A DNA stretch of 64,000 nucleotides from Vibrio chagasii (GTDB lineage: Bacteria; Pseudomonadota; Gammaproteobacteria; Enterobacterales; Vibrionaceae): assembly GCF_024347355.1 (NCBI RefSeq), contig NZ_AP025465.1, positions 1,550,001 through 1,614,000 of the forward strand, given 5' to 3'. How positions within the stretch are numbered: the stretch's first letter is position 1; every line of letters begins with the position of its first letter. The position numbers were made by a program, and so were the translations under genes. Below, piece by piece: positions 25,403 to 35,009 of this stretch. The notes below the pieces were generated by a model that worked only from the letters and a program-made list of their open reading frames with translations, had not been told where the DNA came from and did not search any database.

Positions 25403-27592
25403 ATGTTGAAACGTAAAGCTCTACAATTAGCAGTATCAGTCGGCATGGCGGCCATGTCGGGCGCGGTTTATGCAAATGGATCTGACATGACGAATCCAGA
25501 TTCAGGAGTCGTGGTAGGTTATTGGCACAACTGGTGTGATGGCGGCGGTTATCAAGGTGGTAATGCACCTTGCGTGACATTGGATGAAGTGAACCCTATG
25601 TACAACATCGTGAATGTATCATTCATGAAAGTGTACGATGTAGCGGATGGTCGAATCCCAACTTTTAAACTGGACCCAACGGTTGGGCTCTCAGAAGAAC
25701 AATTTATTGACCAAATCTCAGAACTCAACAAGCAAGGTCGCTCTGTACTATTGGCTTTGGGTGGTGCAGATGCACACGTAGAGCTAGAAACCGGTGATGA
25801 AAGAGCCTTTGCTGATGAGATCATTCGTCTTACGGAGCGCTATGGCTTTGATGGTCTAGATATCGACCTAGAACAAGCGGCCGTTACTGCTGCAAACAAC
25901 CAAACCGTTATTCCAGATGCGCTGAAGCTAGTGAAAGATCACTATCGTGCAGAAGGTAAAAACTTCCTTATTACAATGGCACCTGAGTTCCCGTACCTAA
26001 CGACGGGTGGTAAGTATGTTCCTTACATCGATAACTTGGAAGGTTACTACGATTGGATCAACCCGCAGTTTTATAACCAAGGTGGTGACGGTATCTGGGT
26101 TGAAGGCGTAGGTTGGATCGCACAAAACAACGATGCATTAAAAGAAGAGTTCATCTACTACATCTCTGACTCACTAATCAACGGCACTCGCGGTTTCCAT
26201 AAGATCCCGCACGACAAGTTAGTGTTTGGTATCCCTTCAAGTATCGATGCTGCAGCAACTGGTTTTGTGCAAGAGCCACAAGATTTGTACGACGCATTCG
26301 ATAGCCTAACGGCGCAAGGTCAGCCTTTACGTGGCGTGATGACTTGGTCTATCAACTGGGATATGGGTACTAACAAAGCCGGTCAAGCGTACAACGAACA
26401 ATTCATTAAAGACTACGGTCCTTTTGTTCACGGCCAAGTGACACCGCCACCGGTTGAAGGTGAGCCTGTGTTGAAAGGTGTTGAGAATACACGTGTTCTT
26501 CACGGCACTGTTTTTGACCCAATGGAAGGCGTGACAGCAACAGATAAAGAAGATGGTGATTTAACTTCATCAATTGATGTTGAAGGTTACGTTGAAACCA
26601 GTGTTATCGGTACTTATGTTCTAACCTACCGCGTGAAAGACAGTGATAACAATGAAGCAACTAAAGTAAGAACGGTCGAAGTTTACAGCCAAAAACCTGT
26701 ATTCGATGGCGTGTCTGATACTACTGTCATGTTAGGTAGCGCATTTGATCCGATGGCTGGTGTGACTGCAAACGATGCTGAAGATGGTGACCTAACAAGT
26801 TCTATTACACACACTGGTAGTGTCGATGTGATTGAAATGGGCAACTACACGCTTGTATACAGTGTGACAGACAGTGCTCATCAAACCGTCACTGCTGAGC
26901 GTAAAGTGTCAGTGACTGATGGTTCTAACTGTGCTGCTGCATGGGATGCCGACACTGTTTATGTTGAAGGTGACCAAGTATCACACGACGGCGCGACTTG
27001 GGGAGCAGGCTGGTATACCCGTGGTGAAGAGCCAGGAACGACAGGTGAGTGGGGCGTTTGGAGAAAGGTTTCAGACAGCTCATGTGGTGGAAACCCTGAT
27101 CCAGGTGGTGACCCAGAACTGAACGTATCTGGCTTTCAGTCGGAATACGTACTAGATAACGGCAATGTACGTTTACAATTCACACTGACATCAAACGAAG
27201 CGTTAGATGTAACAGCTATGGTGATTAACAGCGCAGGTACTGTAGTAGAGCAGACCAAAGTTAACCTAACTGACAGTCGTGCAATAACAATGGATCTGTA
27301 CGATGTAGCCGAAGGCCAATACAAGCTTGAAGTCGTTGGTAAAGCAACAGACGGCGAAATGGTGATGGTCGATAACTCATTCGTTATCAAAGAAGAGGGC
27401 GGTACAACGCCACCTCCAGGTGATTACCCTCCGTATGAAGCCGGAACGAACTACGAAGCGGGCGATATTGTAGTCGGCAGTGACAATGGCTTATACGAAT
27501 GTAAGCCTTGGCCATACACAGCGTGGTGTGCAAGCGCATCTTATGCTCCAGGAGATAGCCAATACTGGCAAGACGCTTGGACAAAGCTTTAA
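25403..27592 (+). CDS. Secreted GH18 chitinase with chitin-binding modules
   Basis: 729 aa. Signal peptide ends near residue 25 (VYANG). The GH18 catalytic domain spans about 35-345, with the catalytic DxxDxDxE motif intact as DGLDIDLE (acid Glu157). Two Ig-like DUF5011 repeats (about 355-425 and 435-505, each with KEDGDLTSSI or AEDGDLTSSI) follow, then a CBM5/12 module (about 508-555), a beta-rich domain like part of GbpA (about 570-655) and a C-terminal chitin-binding module with CKPWPYTAWC. It releases chito-oligosaccharides outside the cell. The ATG at 25403 gives the clean signal peptide; an upstream TTG frame was rejected. Confidence 0.94.
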   Translation: MLKRKALQLAVSVGMAAMSGAVYANGSDMTNPDSGVVVGYWHNWCDGGGYQGGNAPCVTLDEVNPMYNIVNVSFMKVYDVADGRIPTFKLDPTVGLSEEQFIDQISELNKQGRSVLLALGGADAHVELETGDERAFADEIIRLTERYGFDGLDIDLEQAAVTAANNQTVIPDALKLVKDHYRAEGKNFLITMAPEFPYLTTGGKYVPYIDNLEGYYDWINPQFYNQGGDGIWVEGVGWIAQNNDALKEEFIYYISDSLINGTRGFHKIPHDKLVFGIPSSIDAAATGFVQEPQDLYDAFDSLTAQGQPLRGVMTWSINWDMGTNKAGQAYNEQFIKDYGPFVHGQVTPPPVEGEPVLKGVENTRVLHGTVFDPMEGVTATDKEDGDLTSSIDVEGYVETSVIGTYVLTYRVKDSDNNEATKVRTVEVYSQKPVFDGVSDTTVMLGSAFDPMAGVTANDAEDGDLTSSITHTGSVDVIEMGNYTLVYSVTDSAHQTVTAERKVSVTDGSNCAAAWDADTVYVEGDQVSHDGATWGAGWYTRGEEPGTTGEWGVWRKVSDSSCGGNPDPGGDPELNVSGFQSEYVLDNGNVRLQFTLTSNEALDVTAMVINSAGTVVEQTKVNLTDSRAITMDLYDVAEGQYKLEVVGKATDGEMVMVDNSFVIKEEGGTTPPPGDYPPYEAGTNYEAGDIVVGSDNGLYECKPWPYTAWCASASYAPGDSQYWQDAWTKL

Positions 27593-27633
27593 TCTGCTAG
27601 CTCTGTATACTTAACACCATAAAGCAAAAGACC

Positions 27634-27664
27634 AAAGAGAGGCCATTGTGCCTCTCTTTTTTTA
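27634..27664 (+). terminator. Terminator after chitinase
   Basis: 10-bp stem AAAGAGAGGC/GCCTCTCTTT with a 6-nt loop, followed by a T-run. Confidence 0.88.
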
Positions 27665-27737
27665 TTAGTTAATCCAAATCGAATCATGACCTCGGTCTTA
27701 TTAATGTCACAACTATCATTACCAATCAAATATAAGA

Positions 27738-29774
27738 ATGAATATCATGTCTGAGAGATCCCTTTTTACTCGTAAGCCTTTATCGATCGCAGTCGCTGTT
27801 ATTTGTACTTCACTTTCGCCAAACCTATTAGCGCAAGAGGAAGTGAAGGATACAGATGAGCAAATGGTAGTTACCGCTACTCGTACAGAGATGGCGTTGA
27901 AACAAGCACCAGCTTCTATGTCTGTAATTACTGCTCAAGACATCGAAGATAGCCCAGGTATTACCTTGGCAGACATCGTTGCTGAATCAACGAGTGTTGA
28001 GTCTGACTTTGATAGCACGCGTGCTGGCCGTCAGATGATCTCTATTCGTGGTATGGATTCTGATTACACGCTTATCATGGTAAACGGTCGACGTTTAAGT
28101 TCAGCAAGTGCCATTATCCGTGGCAACGATTTCGATCTTTCTACAATTCCTACTGAATCTATCGAACGTGTGGAAATCATCCGTGGCCCAATGTCGGCAC
28201 TATACGGCTCTGACGGTATGGGCGGTACCATCAACATTATTACTAAAGCCCCTGTCAATGAGTGGAGTTCGACATTAAGTATGGATACCTCGTCACCAAT
28301 GGATGGTAATGGTGGGCAGGAGCAGTCTGTAGGTCTAACGACCTCTGGTGCTTTGATTGAAGATGAGTTGTTTGCTCGTTTCTCTATTAACCAAACGAGC
28401 CGTGATGCATGGCAGTCATATTCTGGTATTCACTCTTCGGGTCGTGATAGAGAAGATGTGACTGCACTAGAAGGCCGCGATACGTTAAGCCTATTAGGTA
28501 CGTTAACTTGGCATGCAACTGATAATCAAACCATCGATTTAGACTTAGGTTACAGCGACGACCAACGTGATGGTTTGGCTGAATATGCTACAGGTGCAAA
28601 TCCAATTGACAGTAAAGTTGTACGTAACAGCCAAGCGATAATACACAGCGGTTTTTGGAGCTGGGGTGATACACAAGTGCGTTACTCGCGTGAAAACGTA
28701 ACTGATAGTGACGCAGCTGATTTAGGAAATAACTACAGCAGTGATGTTGAAGAATTGACGCAAATTGTAGAAGCTTCAGCAACAACCTATCTAGGTGATA
28801 GTCATACCGTTACGTTTGGTATGGATTACCAGTTAAGTGAGTTAACGAACAGAGAAAACCTAGTTAACGGGACATCCGAGGCTTACCAAGGTGCATTGTT
28901 TATTCAAGACCAATGGTTAATGACGGAGCAACTAACAGCAACAATCGGTGGTCGTCTAGATAAACACGAGCTATACGGTGAAGAATTTAGCCCGCGAGTG
29001 TACTTGGTTCACCAAACAACGAATGACTTAATCATCAAAGGTGGTGTTGGTAAAGCATTTAAGGCGCCATCTTTAACACAAAACCAAGCGGATTACACAG
29101 TGAACAGTTGTAAGGGTGTTTGTGATTTACATGGTAACGAAGACCTTAAGCCTGAAACCAGTTTGAACTACGAGATCGCTGCTATCTATAGCCAACCTCG
29201 TTGGAATGTCGAAGGTGCATTGTTCCGAAATGAAATCAATGACCTAATTGATCGTGATGATACCTATTGTGAGAACGGTGGAGTATTTGAAGCGGGTAAA
29301 GGGTGTGCAGATAGTTCAAGCTCAACAGGTTATGTAAACGGTAAACGTACTTACACTAATGTTTCAGAAGCAGTAGTCCAAGGTGCAGAGCTTACGGGTC
29401 AATTCCAAATCACCGACGAGTGGGGTATTTCTGGTAACTACTCTTTCCTAGACACAGAAGACAAATCAACGGGTGAAGAGCTGTTAGAGCGTTACAAGCA
29501 TTCTGGTTTGGTTAAGCTAAACTGGAGCCCAACTTACGATCTAAACACCTTTATTAGCGCGCGCTACCGTGGCGAACGTAATATCGAAACGGATCTAACT
29601 CAAGATGCGTATACAACATTGAATATTGGTACGGTTTACAACGTGAATGATTCTGTTCGTATTCGTGCGGGTATCACTAACTTGACGGACGAAGCGGTAT
29701 CTCAAGAGCTTGAGAATATGGGTTACGTCGAAGAACCACGTACTTACTACGTAGGTATGACGGCTGACTTCTAA
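27738..29774 (+). CDS. TonB-dependent outer-membrane receptor
   Basis: 678 aa. Signal peptide ends near residue 32 (LLAQEE), a TonB box-like segment EQMVVTATR follows, then the plug (about 50-165, with IRGMDSDYTLIMVNGRR and GPMSALYGSDGMGGTINI) and a 22-strand barrel ending in aromatic Phe (GMTADF). Overall it resembles the siderophore receptor group that includes vibrio IrgA/VctA. No siderophore genes or clear Fur box are adjacent, so the substrate is open; the chitinase next door makes a sugar ligand a minor alternative. Confidence 0.9.
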   Translation: MNIMSERSLFTRKPLSIAVAVICTSLSPNLLAQEEVKDTDEQMVVTATRTEMALKQAPASMSVITAQDIEDSPGITLADIVAESTSVESDFDSTRAGRQMISIRGMDSDYTLIMVNGRRLSSASAIIRGNDFDLSTIPTESIERVEIIRGPMSALYGSDGMGGTINIITKAPVNEWSSTLSMDTSSPMDGNGGQEQSVGLTTSGALIEDELFARFSINQTSRDAWQSYSGIHSSGRDREDVTALEGRDTLSLLGTLTWHATDNQTIDLDLGYSDDQRDGLAEYATGANPIDSKVVRNSQAIIHSGFWSWGDTQVRYSRENVTDSDAADLGNNYSSDVEELTQIVEASATTYLGDSHTVTFGMDYQLSELTNRENLVNGTSEAYQGALFIQDQWLMTEQLTATIGGRLDKHELYGEEFSPRVYLVHQTTNDLIIKGGVGKAFKAPSLTQNQADYTVNSCKGVCDLHGNEDLKPETSLNYEIAAIYSQPRWNVEGALFRNEINDLIDRDDTYCENGGVFEAGKGCADSSSSTGYVNGKRTYTNVSEAVVQGAELTGQFQITDEWGISGNYSFLDTEDKSTGEELLERYKHSGLVKLNWSPTYDLNTFISARYRGERNIETDLTQDAYTTLNIGTVYNVNDSVRIRAGITNLTDEAVSQELENMGYVEEPRTYYVGMTADF

Positions 29775-29810
29775 TCAATCACCGTTTGATCCGATAAGTT
29801 AATACACATG

Positions 29811-29856
29811 AAAAAGACCCCACATGACTTAACGTTGTGTGGGGTCTTTTTATTTT
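29811..29856. terminator. Bidirectional terminator between TonB receptor and methyltransferase
   Basis: 13-bp perfect stem AAAAGACCCCACA/TGTGGGGTCTTTT with T-rich tails on both strands, between convergent genes. Confidence 0.9.
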
Positions 29857-29894
29857 AGTGCTCGCAGTAGAGCGAACATAGGTTCCGAATTTAC

Positions 29895-30638
29895 TCAGCT
29901 TTTCACACACGCAATGAGCGCATTACCTGAGTGCGTATCCCAAGGTAAAAGCTTCTCATAGTCATGCTCGAAAATGTGAACCTCAAAGTAGGGCTTCAAA
30001 ATTTCGATTAACTCTTTAAATGAGAACGCAACCATTGGGTGTTCATCGTTCCATATCTGAGTCTCACCAGCAGTGGTTTTCTCGATGCTGAGCTTCAATG
30101 CTTGCTTGTCGCCTTCACCCGAGTAATACCAGCCTGAGCGGAAGGTAAAATCGTCCTGTTCTTGATTGGTAGTATGACGAACAAACAGAGCATTACTGAT
30201 CTTATTTTTGTCGACCACATTGAAACAGAACACACCGCCTTGTTTTAGCGCTTTATGAACGCTGGCAATGCACTCTTTTAACTTCTCGATACCATCGTTG
30301 TAGTGGATCGAATATAAGAAACAAGTGATGAGGTCGAACGGTTCTGATACCTCGAAATTACTCATGTTCTGTACTGAAAAGTTGGCCTCAGGGCAGCGTA
30401 TTTGAGCGATATCTAACATGGGCTGGTTTAGGTCAAGTCCATTGCTTTGATAGCCATAATCAATAAAGTGACGAACGTGTGGGCCAGTGCCACAACCAAG
30501 GTCTAGGTGAGTTCTTCCTTCATTTCCAAAAATCTGATGTAGCCTACGAACGCAGTGACTTTGCGCTTGGTAGTCAATATCAACACACATTAAATCATAG
30601 TAACCGGATAGGTCGGTATAGAGCGCGTTGGCGGACAT
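29895..30638 (-). CDS. Class I SAM-dependent methyltransferase
   Basis: About 247 aa, cytoplasmic. Motif I HLDLGCGTGPHVRHF lies near residues 45-60, with GLDLNQPMLDIA (motif II) and LKQGGVFCFNVVD (motif after beta-5). The lid and C-terminal region do not point to a substrate. Convergent with the TonB receptor. Two ATG codons, 30653 and 30638, can start it; CAGG sits 5-6 nt before the second, which is used here. Confidence 0.85.
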   Translation of the reverse strand: MSANALYTDLSGYYDLMCVDIDYQAQSHCVRRLHQIFGNEGRTHLDLGCGTGPHVRHFIDYGYQSNGLDLNQPMLDIAQIRCPEANFSVQNMSNFEVSEPFDLITCFLYSIHYNDGIEKLKECIASVHKALKQGGVFCFNVVDKNKISNALFVRHTTNQEQDDFTFRSGWYYSGEGDKQALKLSIEKTTAGETQIWNDEHPMVAFSFKELIEILKPYFEVHIFEHDYEKLLPWDTHSGNALIACVKS

Positions 30639-30766
30639 GTTTGCCTGCAGCATTTGCTGAAAAAATTGGGGTGGCGCATAGTAAACTAGAACTTGAAAAT
30701 AACAAGAAAATCTTTGATTGATTTATCGAGTTAATAAACCTTTATTGATGCGTAGCAATTCTTTCA

Positions 30767-32089
30767 TTACTCACATTCTGCGCATTCACATTCCGTGTTG
30801 ACCGACACTCTATTTTTACCATTCGATTTAGCCTGATAGAGGGCATCATCTGTTACACGAATCAAGTTATTGAGCGAGTTACTTGTTCGTATTATACAGC
30901 TGTCGGTGACACCGATACTGACACTTGTGCTAAATGATTTTCGGTTAAAACCGATGAATTGATGGCTTCGAAATTCTTCACAAATACGCTCACCGACAAT
31001 TGTTGCCTGGGATTCTGCCGTGGACAATGCAGTGGCATGGTTTGTCTGAGACTTCGGAAAGAAGACAATAAATTCTTCACCACCCTAACGGCCAACAACA
31101 CCATTTAGAGCTTTGACATGTTTCTTGATGATGGTTGCGAGTGTGCGAATGACGGTGTCACCGACGCTATGTCCAAATTGGTCGTTCACATTCTTGAAGT
31201 CGTCAATATCGAGTAGCAAGCAAGACATATTAGCTTGATTGTTAGTCGGTTTTTTTAGCCAGTCATAAACCGCCTGACGAGTTAATACCTGCGTAAGGTC
31301 ATCGTGAAGTGCGCGATGAATTAACTCCTTTTCTAGTGCGACTTTACTAGTGACATCTTCTACCACCACTTGAATCGCTTTTTCACCTTCCCAGTAGATG
31401 ATGTTGTCGTAAATATTGAAGTATTTTTTACTTCCATCAAGGCAACGGTTTTCGACCACTGAACTAAAACTCGGCGTGTGACCGGCCATAATATTCTGGC
31501 TACGCTTTAGAGCGTTGATACGATTGTCGGGTGGAATAATAGAGATGACCGAATTCATAGCAAGGACTTGCTCAATAGATTTAGCACCCTGCATTTCAAC
31601 CCATGCCTGATTGACCATCAAAGGTTTGAAGTTTTGATGAATGAGCACACCTTGTTTCGAGCTTTTCAGTAGCGTCCGGTACATGTGGTCTTTTTCTTGG
31701 AGCTTACGCTCAGATGCGACAACTGCCGTAATATCGACAAGCATAACGCGGAGAGCTGGACGGTTGTTGAGCTTAATCATGTGCGCAAGGCTAAACAAAG
31801 AGAGTCGGCGTCCATTAATAGGGATATCTTTATAGACTTTACCTTTTTGTAGCTGACCTTTGATTGCAGAAACGTAGCGTTCACGCACTGTGCCATGGTA
31901 GCTATCGGGTATTAAGGCATAGACGAAATCGACATTCTTTAATAGCGATTCTCGGTCATCGTAACCAAATAGGGTCGCGATATTATCGTCGACATCAATG
32001 ACCTGATGATCCTGGAGGGTAATGTAGCCTTGGGCAGAATCGAAGTTCTGGCAAGGTAAGGCTGTCGTTAAGTCTAGTTGGATACTCAT
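30767..32089 (-). pseudogene. PAS-PAS-GGEEF diguanylate cyclase interrupted by one amber codon
   Basis: One continuous frame of about 440 codons contains a single TAG at 31087-31085, between VVGR and GGEEFIVFFP. In homologues this position, just before GGEEF, is usually an aromatic residue (TAT, TAC or TGG), each one base from TAG. The N-terminal 334 residues hold two PAS-like domains (about 15-130 and 140-255) and the first half of the GGDEF domain (LLDIDDFKNVNDQFGH); the rest of the domain, including FSTSVSIGVTD, follows in frame. No frameshift is present. As it stands, the product lacks the active site unless the codon is suppressed. Confidence 0.85.
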
Positions 32090-32276
32090 ATCGGTCTGAT
32101 CAATTAATCTCTACCGCAAAAAGGTGCTTTGCATTAACTTGGGTATATCGCTGATAGACAGGGTAAATGCAGCGAGACTCTACATGCAAAGTATGATATT
32201 TATCATTTAACTACACTAGCGTAATTTTACTGAATGGAAAACGGATTAAAATTTTATTAAGGATAATTAAAGCGTT

Positions 32277-32735
32277 ATGAAAATAAAAATTGATGATTTG
32301 TCAGGCGGAGAGGTTATTCGGCTATTAGAAGAGCATTTAGCTGACATGTATGCGACGTCGCCACCAGAAAGCGTTCATGCACTCGATCTTGATGCTTTGA
32401 GATCACCAGAGATTACTTTTTTCAGTGCATGGAAAGACAGTCAATTATTGGGTTGTGTTGCTATTAAAGAGTTGGATTCCCAACATGCCGAGCTTAAATC
32501 GATGCGAACCTCTCAGTTTGCTCGCAATACAGGAGTAGCGAGCAAACTCTTGCAGCATGTTTTAGACACGGCTTCAAACCGCCAATATCAAAGAATCAGC
32601 TTGGAAACGGGCTCTGAAGAGTATTTTAAGCCTGCACGTAATTTGTACGAGAAGTTTGGGTTTGGTTACTGCGAACCCTTCGCGGATTATGAACTAGACC
32701 CTTACAGCCAGTTCATGAGTATCGAATTACGCTAA
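32277..32735 (+). CDS. GNAT-family N-acetyltransferase
   Basis: 152 aa. The acetyl-CoA motif is seen as MRTSQFARNTGVASKLLQHV at about residues 82-101, followed by ISLETGSEEYFKPARNLYEKFGF, typical of small-molecule or peptide acetyltransferases of the GNAT fold. Substrate unknown. It is a single-gene unit, convergent with the subtilase gene and separated from it by a REP hairpin and a terminator. Confidence 0.88.
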   Translation: MKIKIDDLSGGEVIRLLEEHLADMYATSPPESVHALDLDALRSPEITFFSAWKDSQLLGCVAIKELDSQHAELKSMRTSQFARNTGVASKLLQHVLDTASNRQYQRISLETGSEEYFKPARNLYEKFGFGYCEPFADYELDPYSQFMSIELR

Positions 32736-32764
32736 ATATGGTCTAGTAGAATTACACCGTATAA

Positions 32765-32801
32765 AGAGATTCCCTATCACGTTCAATGGTATGGAATCTC
32801 T
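32765..32801. repeat. Intact REP-like hairpin, undisturbed relative of IS110 target
   Basis: Perfect 9-bp arms AGAGATTCC/GGAATCTCT. The loop CTATCACGTTCAATGGTAT matches the left flank of both IS110 copies base for base except for one or two changes. It shows the target sequence before insertion. Confidence 0.75.
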
Positions 32802-32819
32802 GTTGTTGTTGTGAAAAGC

Positions 32820-32846
32820 AAAAAGGTTGCCTCGGGCAACCTTTTT
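32820..32846. terminator. Bidirectional terminator between GNAT and subtilase genes
   Basis: 12-bp perfect stem AAAAAGGTTGCC/GGCAACCTTTTT with a 3-nt loop and T-rich tails on both strands. Confidence 0.9.
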
Positions 32847-32873
32847 CATAATTAATCAATAGATAATAAGGTG

Positions 32874-34592
32874 TTAGCGTGTTTCCAACTCTGTGAATAT
32901 AGCCTCAGCGTCTACCACACCGCCAGAAATCGATAGAGTGTTGAAAGGCACTAAATCTGTCGGGCTAGAAGGCTTTTTAACAAGTAATTCTGGATAGACT
33001 TTTGATTCGTTCATTAATAGCGACTTCAGTTCTTTCACTGATAGGTCAGGATAGCGAGACCACACTAAAGCAGCGACACCTGAAACCACAGGTGCTGCCA
33101 TGCTGGTACCACTTTTCGAACCGTAAGTGTTGCCTGGTGTAGTTGAAAGAATGCGATACCCAGGAGCAAATACATCAACAGATTTTTGTCCAAAGTTACT
33201 GAAGCTTGCCACTAAGCTTTGGTCTGCGTATTTTGCAGATGCACCTACATCTAACCATGTTGAGATAGGCTTTGAACGGTAGTGCTTAGCGTAGCGGTTT
33301 GGAAAGCTTGGTTTGATGTCGTTGTCGTTACGGCTATTACCCGCAGAGTGGACAATCAGGACCCCTTTACGAGCGGCATAGCGGAATGCATGGTCAACAA
33401 TGTACTTGCGAGGTGAGTAGCTTTTTCCGAAACTCATGTTAATGATCTTTGCGCCATTATCGACGGCATAGCGCACCGCGTTGGCAATGTCTTTATCTCG
33501 CTCATCGCCATTTGGCACCATGCGTACCGCCATAATTTGTGCATGGTCTGCAACCCCATCGATACCGATAAAGTTTCCTCGTTCAGCAGCGATGATTCCC
33601 GCAACGTGAGTGCCGTGTGAGCCAACTGGCCCCTTTACATCGTTGTTACCGTAACCCTTTTCCCATGGGTTATTGATGTCATCTAACACGATGTCGCGAC
33701 GAGTATCGAGCTCAAGATTTAAATGGAAGTCTAAAGAGTCTTGATAGCGGCTACGACGAGATTCCAAGTATTCAAATGAGTACCAAGATTCAAATAGGCT
33801 AAGTAGGCCTTGCGCCGCTGCAACGACGCTAGCGTTTTCGTTATCTAATAGCGTTTTTAATCCGTTCGTCGAAAAGTCTTTCTGATCAACGTATTGAAGA
33901 ATCTCTTGTTTGTATTCGTTGGCTTGGTCAATCGCGGTAGTGACACGATTTAACGCATCTTGATCGTCTTTTAAAGAGGAGAGGTAGTCGGACTCAACGC
34001 CTTCATAGTACTTTCGTTTTTTGCGTGGAATCCAACGCCCATTTTCTTTCAGTTTCAGGTACTTCTTGTATTCCCGTGTGACTTCTAATGTATCTTGGTC
34101 AACGTTGATCCCTAAGGAGTTTCCGAGAAAGTTCCATCCGTGAATATCGTCGATGTAGCCATTGCCGTCATCATCAATACCGTTATCTGGGATCTCGCCT
34201 TTGTTCGTCCAAAGCTTGTTTTTCAGGTCTTCATGTTCCACATCAACGCCCGAATCAAGAACAGCCACGATCACTGGCTCTGGCTTAAGTGGTGGCATAA
34301 GGTAGTCATATACCACGTCAGAACCTACGCCTTGAAGCCTTGTGTAGCTCGCAGATAAATTGAACCAATCGCCGCGCTGTGAATCAGCAGAGCTCATCAT
34401 TCTCATTGAGAACAAGGATGGTTGAATGGTTTGTTTAGAGTAATCTTCAACAATCGTACCTTTTACGTCTTGTATGAAAGGCGAATTGACGATATGTGGC
34501 GTAACACTCTCTTCTTTGACTGTTGTAGCGGTGGCGTGTGAAGAAGCGATGATAGCTAAAGCGAGAGTGGTAAGTCTGTATCCGTATTTCAT
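32874..34592 (-). CDS. Secreted S8 subtilisin-like serine protease
   Basis: 572 aa. Signal peptide of about 22 residues and a propeptide-like N-terminal region. The triad is complete: Asp113 (VAVLDSGVD), His326 (GSHGTHVAG) and Ser497 (SGTSMAAP), with oxyanion Asn419 (HSAGNS). An insertion of about 150 residues rich in charged helices (about 165-310) separates the Asp and His blocks, and an Asp-rich loop (NGIDDDGNGYIDD, about 138-150) looks calcium binding. No C-terminal extension follows the catalytic domain. Probably an exported or envelope protease. Confidence 0.93.
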   Translation of the reverse strand: MKYGYRLTTLALAIIASSHATATTVKEESVTPHIVNSPFIQDVKGTIVEDYSKQTIQPSLFSMRMMSSADSQRGDWFNLSASYTRLQGVGSDVVYDYLMPPLKPEPVIVAVLDSGVDVEHEDLKNKLWTNKGEIPDNGIDDDGNGYIDDIHGWNFLGNSLGINVDQDTLEVTREYKKYLKLKENGRWIPRKKRKYYEGVESDYLSSLKDDQDALNRVTTAIDQANEYKQEILQYVDQKDFSTNGLKTLLDNENASVVAAAQGLLSLFESWYSFEYLESRRSRYQDSLDFHLNLELDTRRDIVLDDINNPWEKGYGNNDVKGPVGSHGTHVAGIIAAERGNFIGIDGVADHAQIMAVRMVPNGDERDKDIANAVRYAVDNGAKIINMSFGKSYSPRKYIVDHAFRYAARKGVLIVHSAGNSRNDNDIKPSFPNRYAKHYRSKPISTWLDVGASAKYADQSLVASFSNFGQKSVDVFAPGYRILSTTPGNTYGSKSGTSMAAPVVSGVAALVWSRYPDLSVKELKSLLMNESKVYPELLVKKPSSPTDLVPFNTLSISGGVVDAEAIFTELETR

Positions 34593-35009
34593 CTGTGTAG
34601 CGTCCTTATAGTTATGCGGCTAAAACTGTTTTTAAACGCAATGCGTAAACACGCGTTTAGCCAGTTTAGTGAGCGGGAAATGCCCGTCCAAAAAGCAGTC
34701 AAAAGGTAATATGCAATTAGACTTCTATCATTCGCTTGGTCAATGAAATGGTATTGAGATCTCACTGTGATCGATTTTTAAGCTTTAAAGTTTGAGCTGA
34801 ATTCTATTAATAAATTAAACATTTATAAAATACGCATTGGGGGTTAAACTTCTTAAAAATCAATTGATTAATTTGTTATTTAGCAGGCGGTAAGGTTTTC
34901 ATTGAGCCAGTGGAAAGGAGGGGGTAAGGAGCTCGATCTTCTTATTGAAGGAACAGAACGAGCATCCTAAGTGTGTTTGTCAGTTCAACCTTAAGGTTGT
35001 TTTAGAAGG
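34593..35009. other. 417-bp intergenic gap, nothing recognised
   Basis: AT-rich sequence between two minus-strand genes for exported proteins. It should hold the subtilase promoter and the end of the sphingomyelinase transcript. A short palindrome CAACCTTAAGGTTG lies near 34986 but has no T-run. No gene or clear promoter is seen. Confidence 0.6.

Noticed and set aside
27700..27737. Fur box before the TonB receptor
   Set aside because: Only a loose match (CTATCATTACC) without dyad symmetry.
34984..34999. CAACCTTAAGGTTG palindrome as terminator of the sphingomyelinase gene
   Set aside because: Loop-less palindrome without T-run; not enough to call a terminator.
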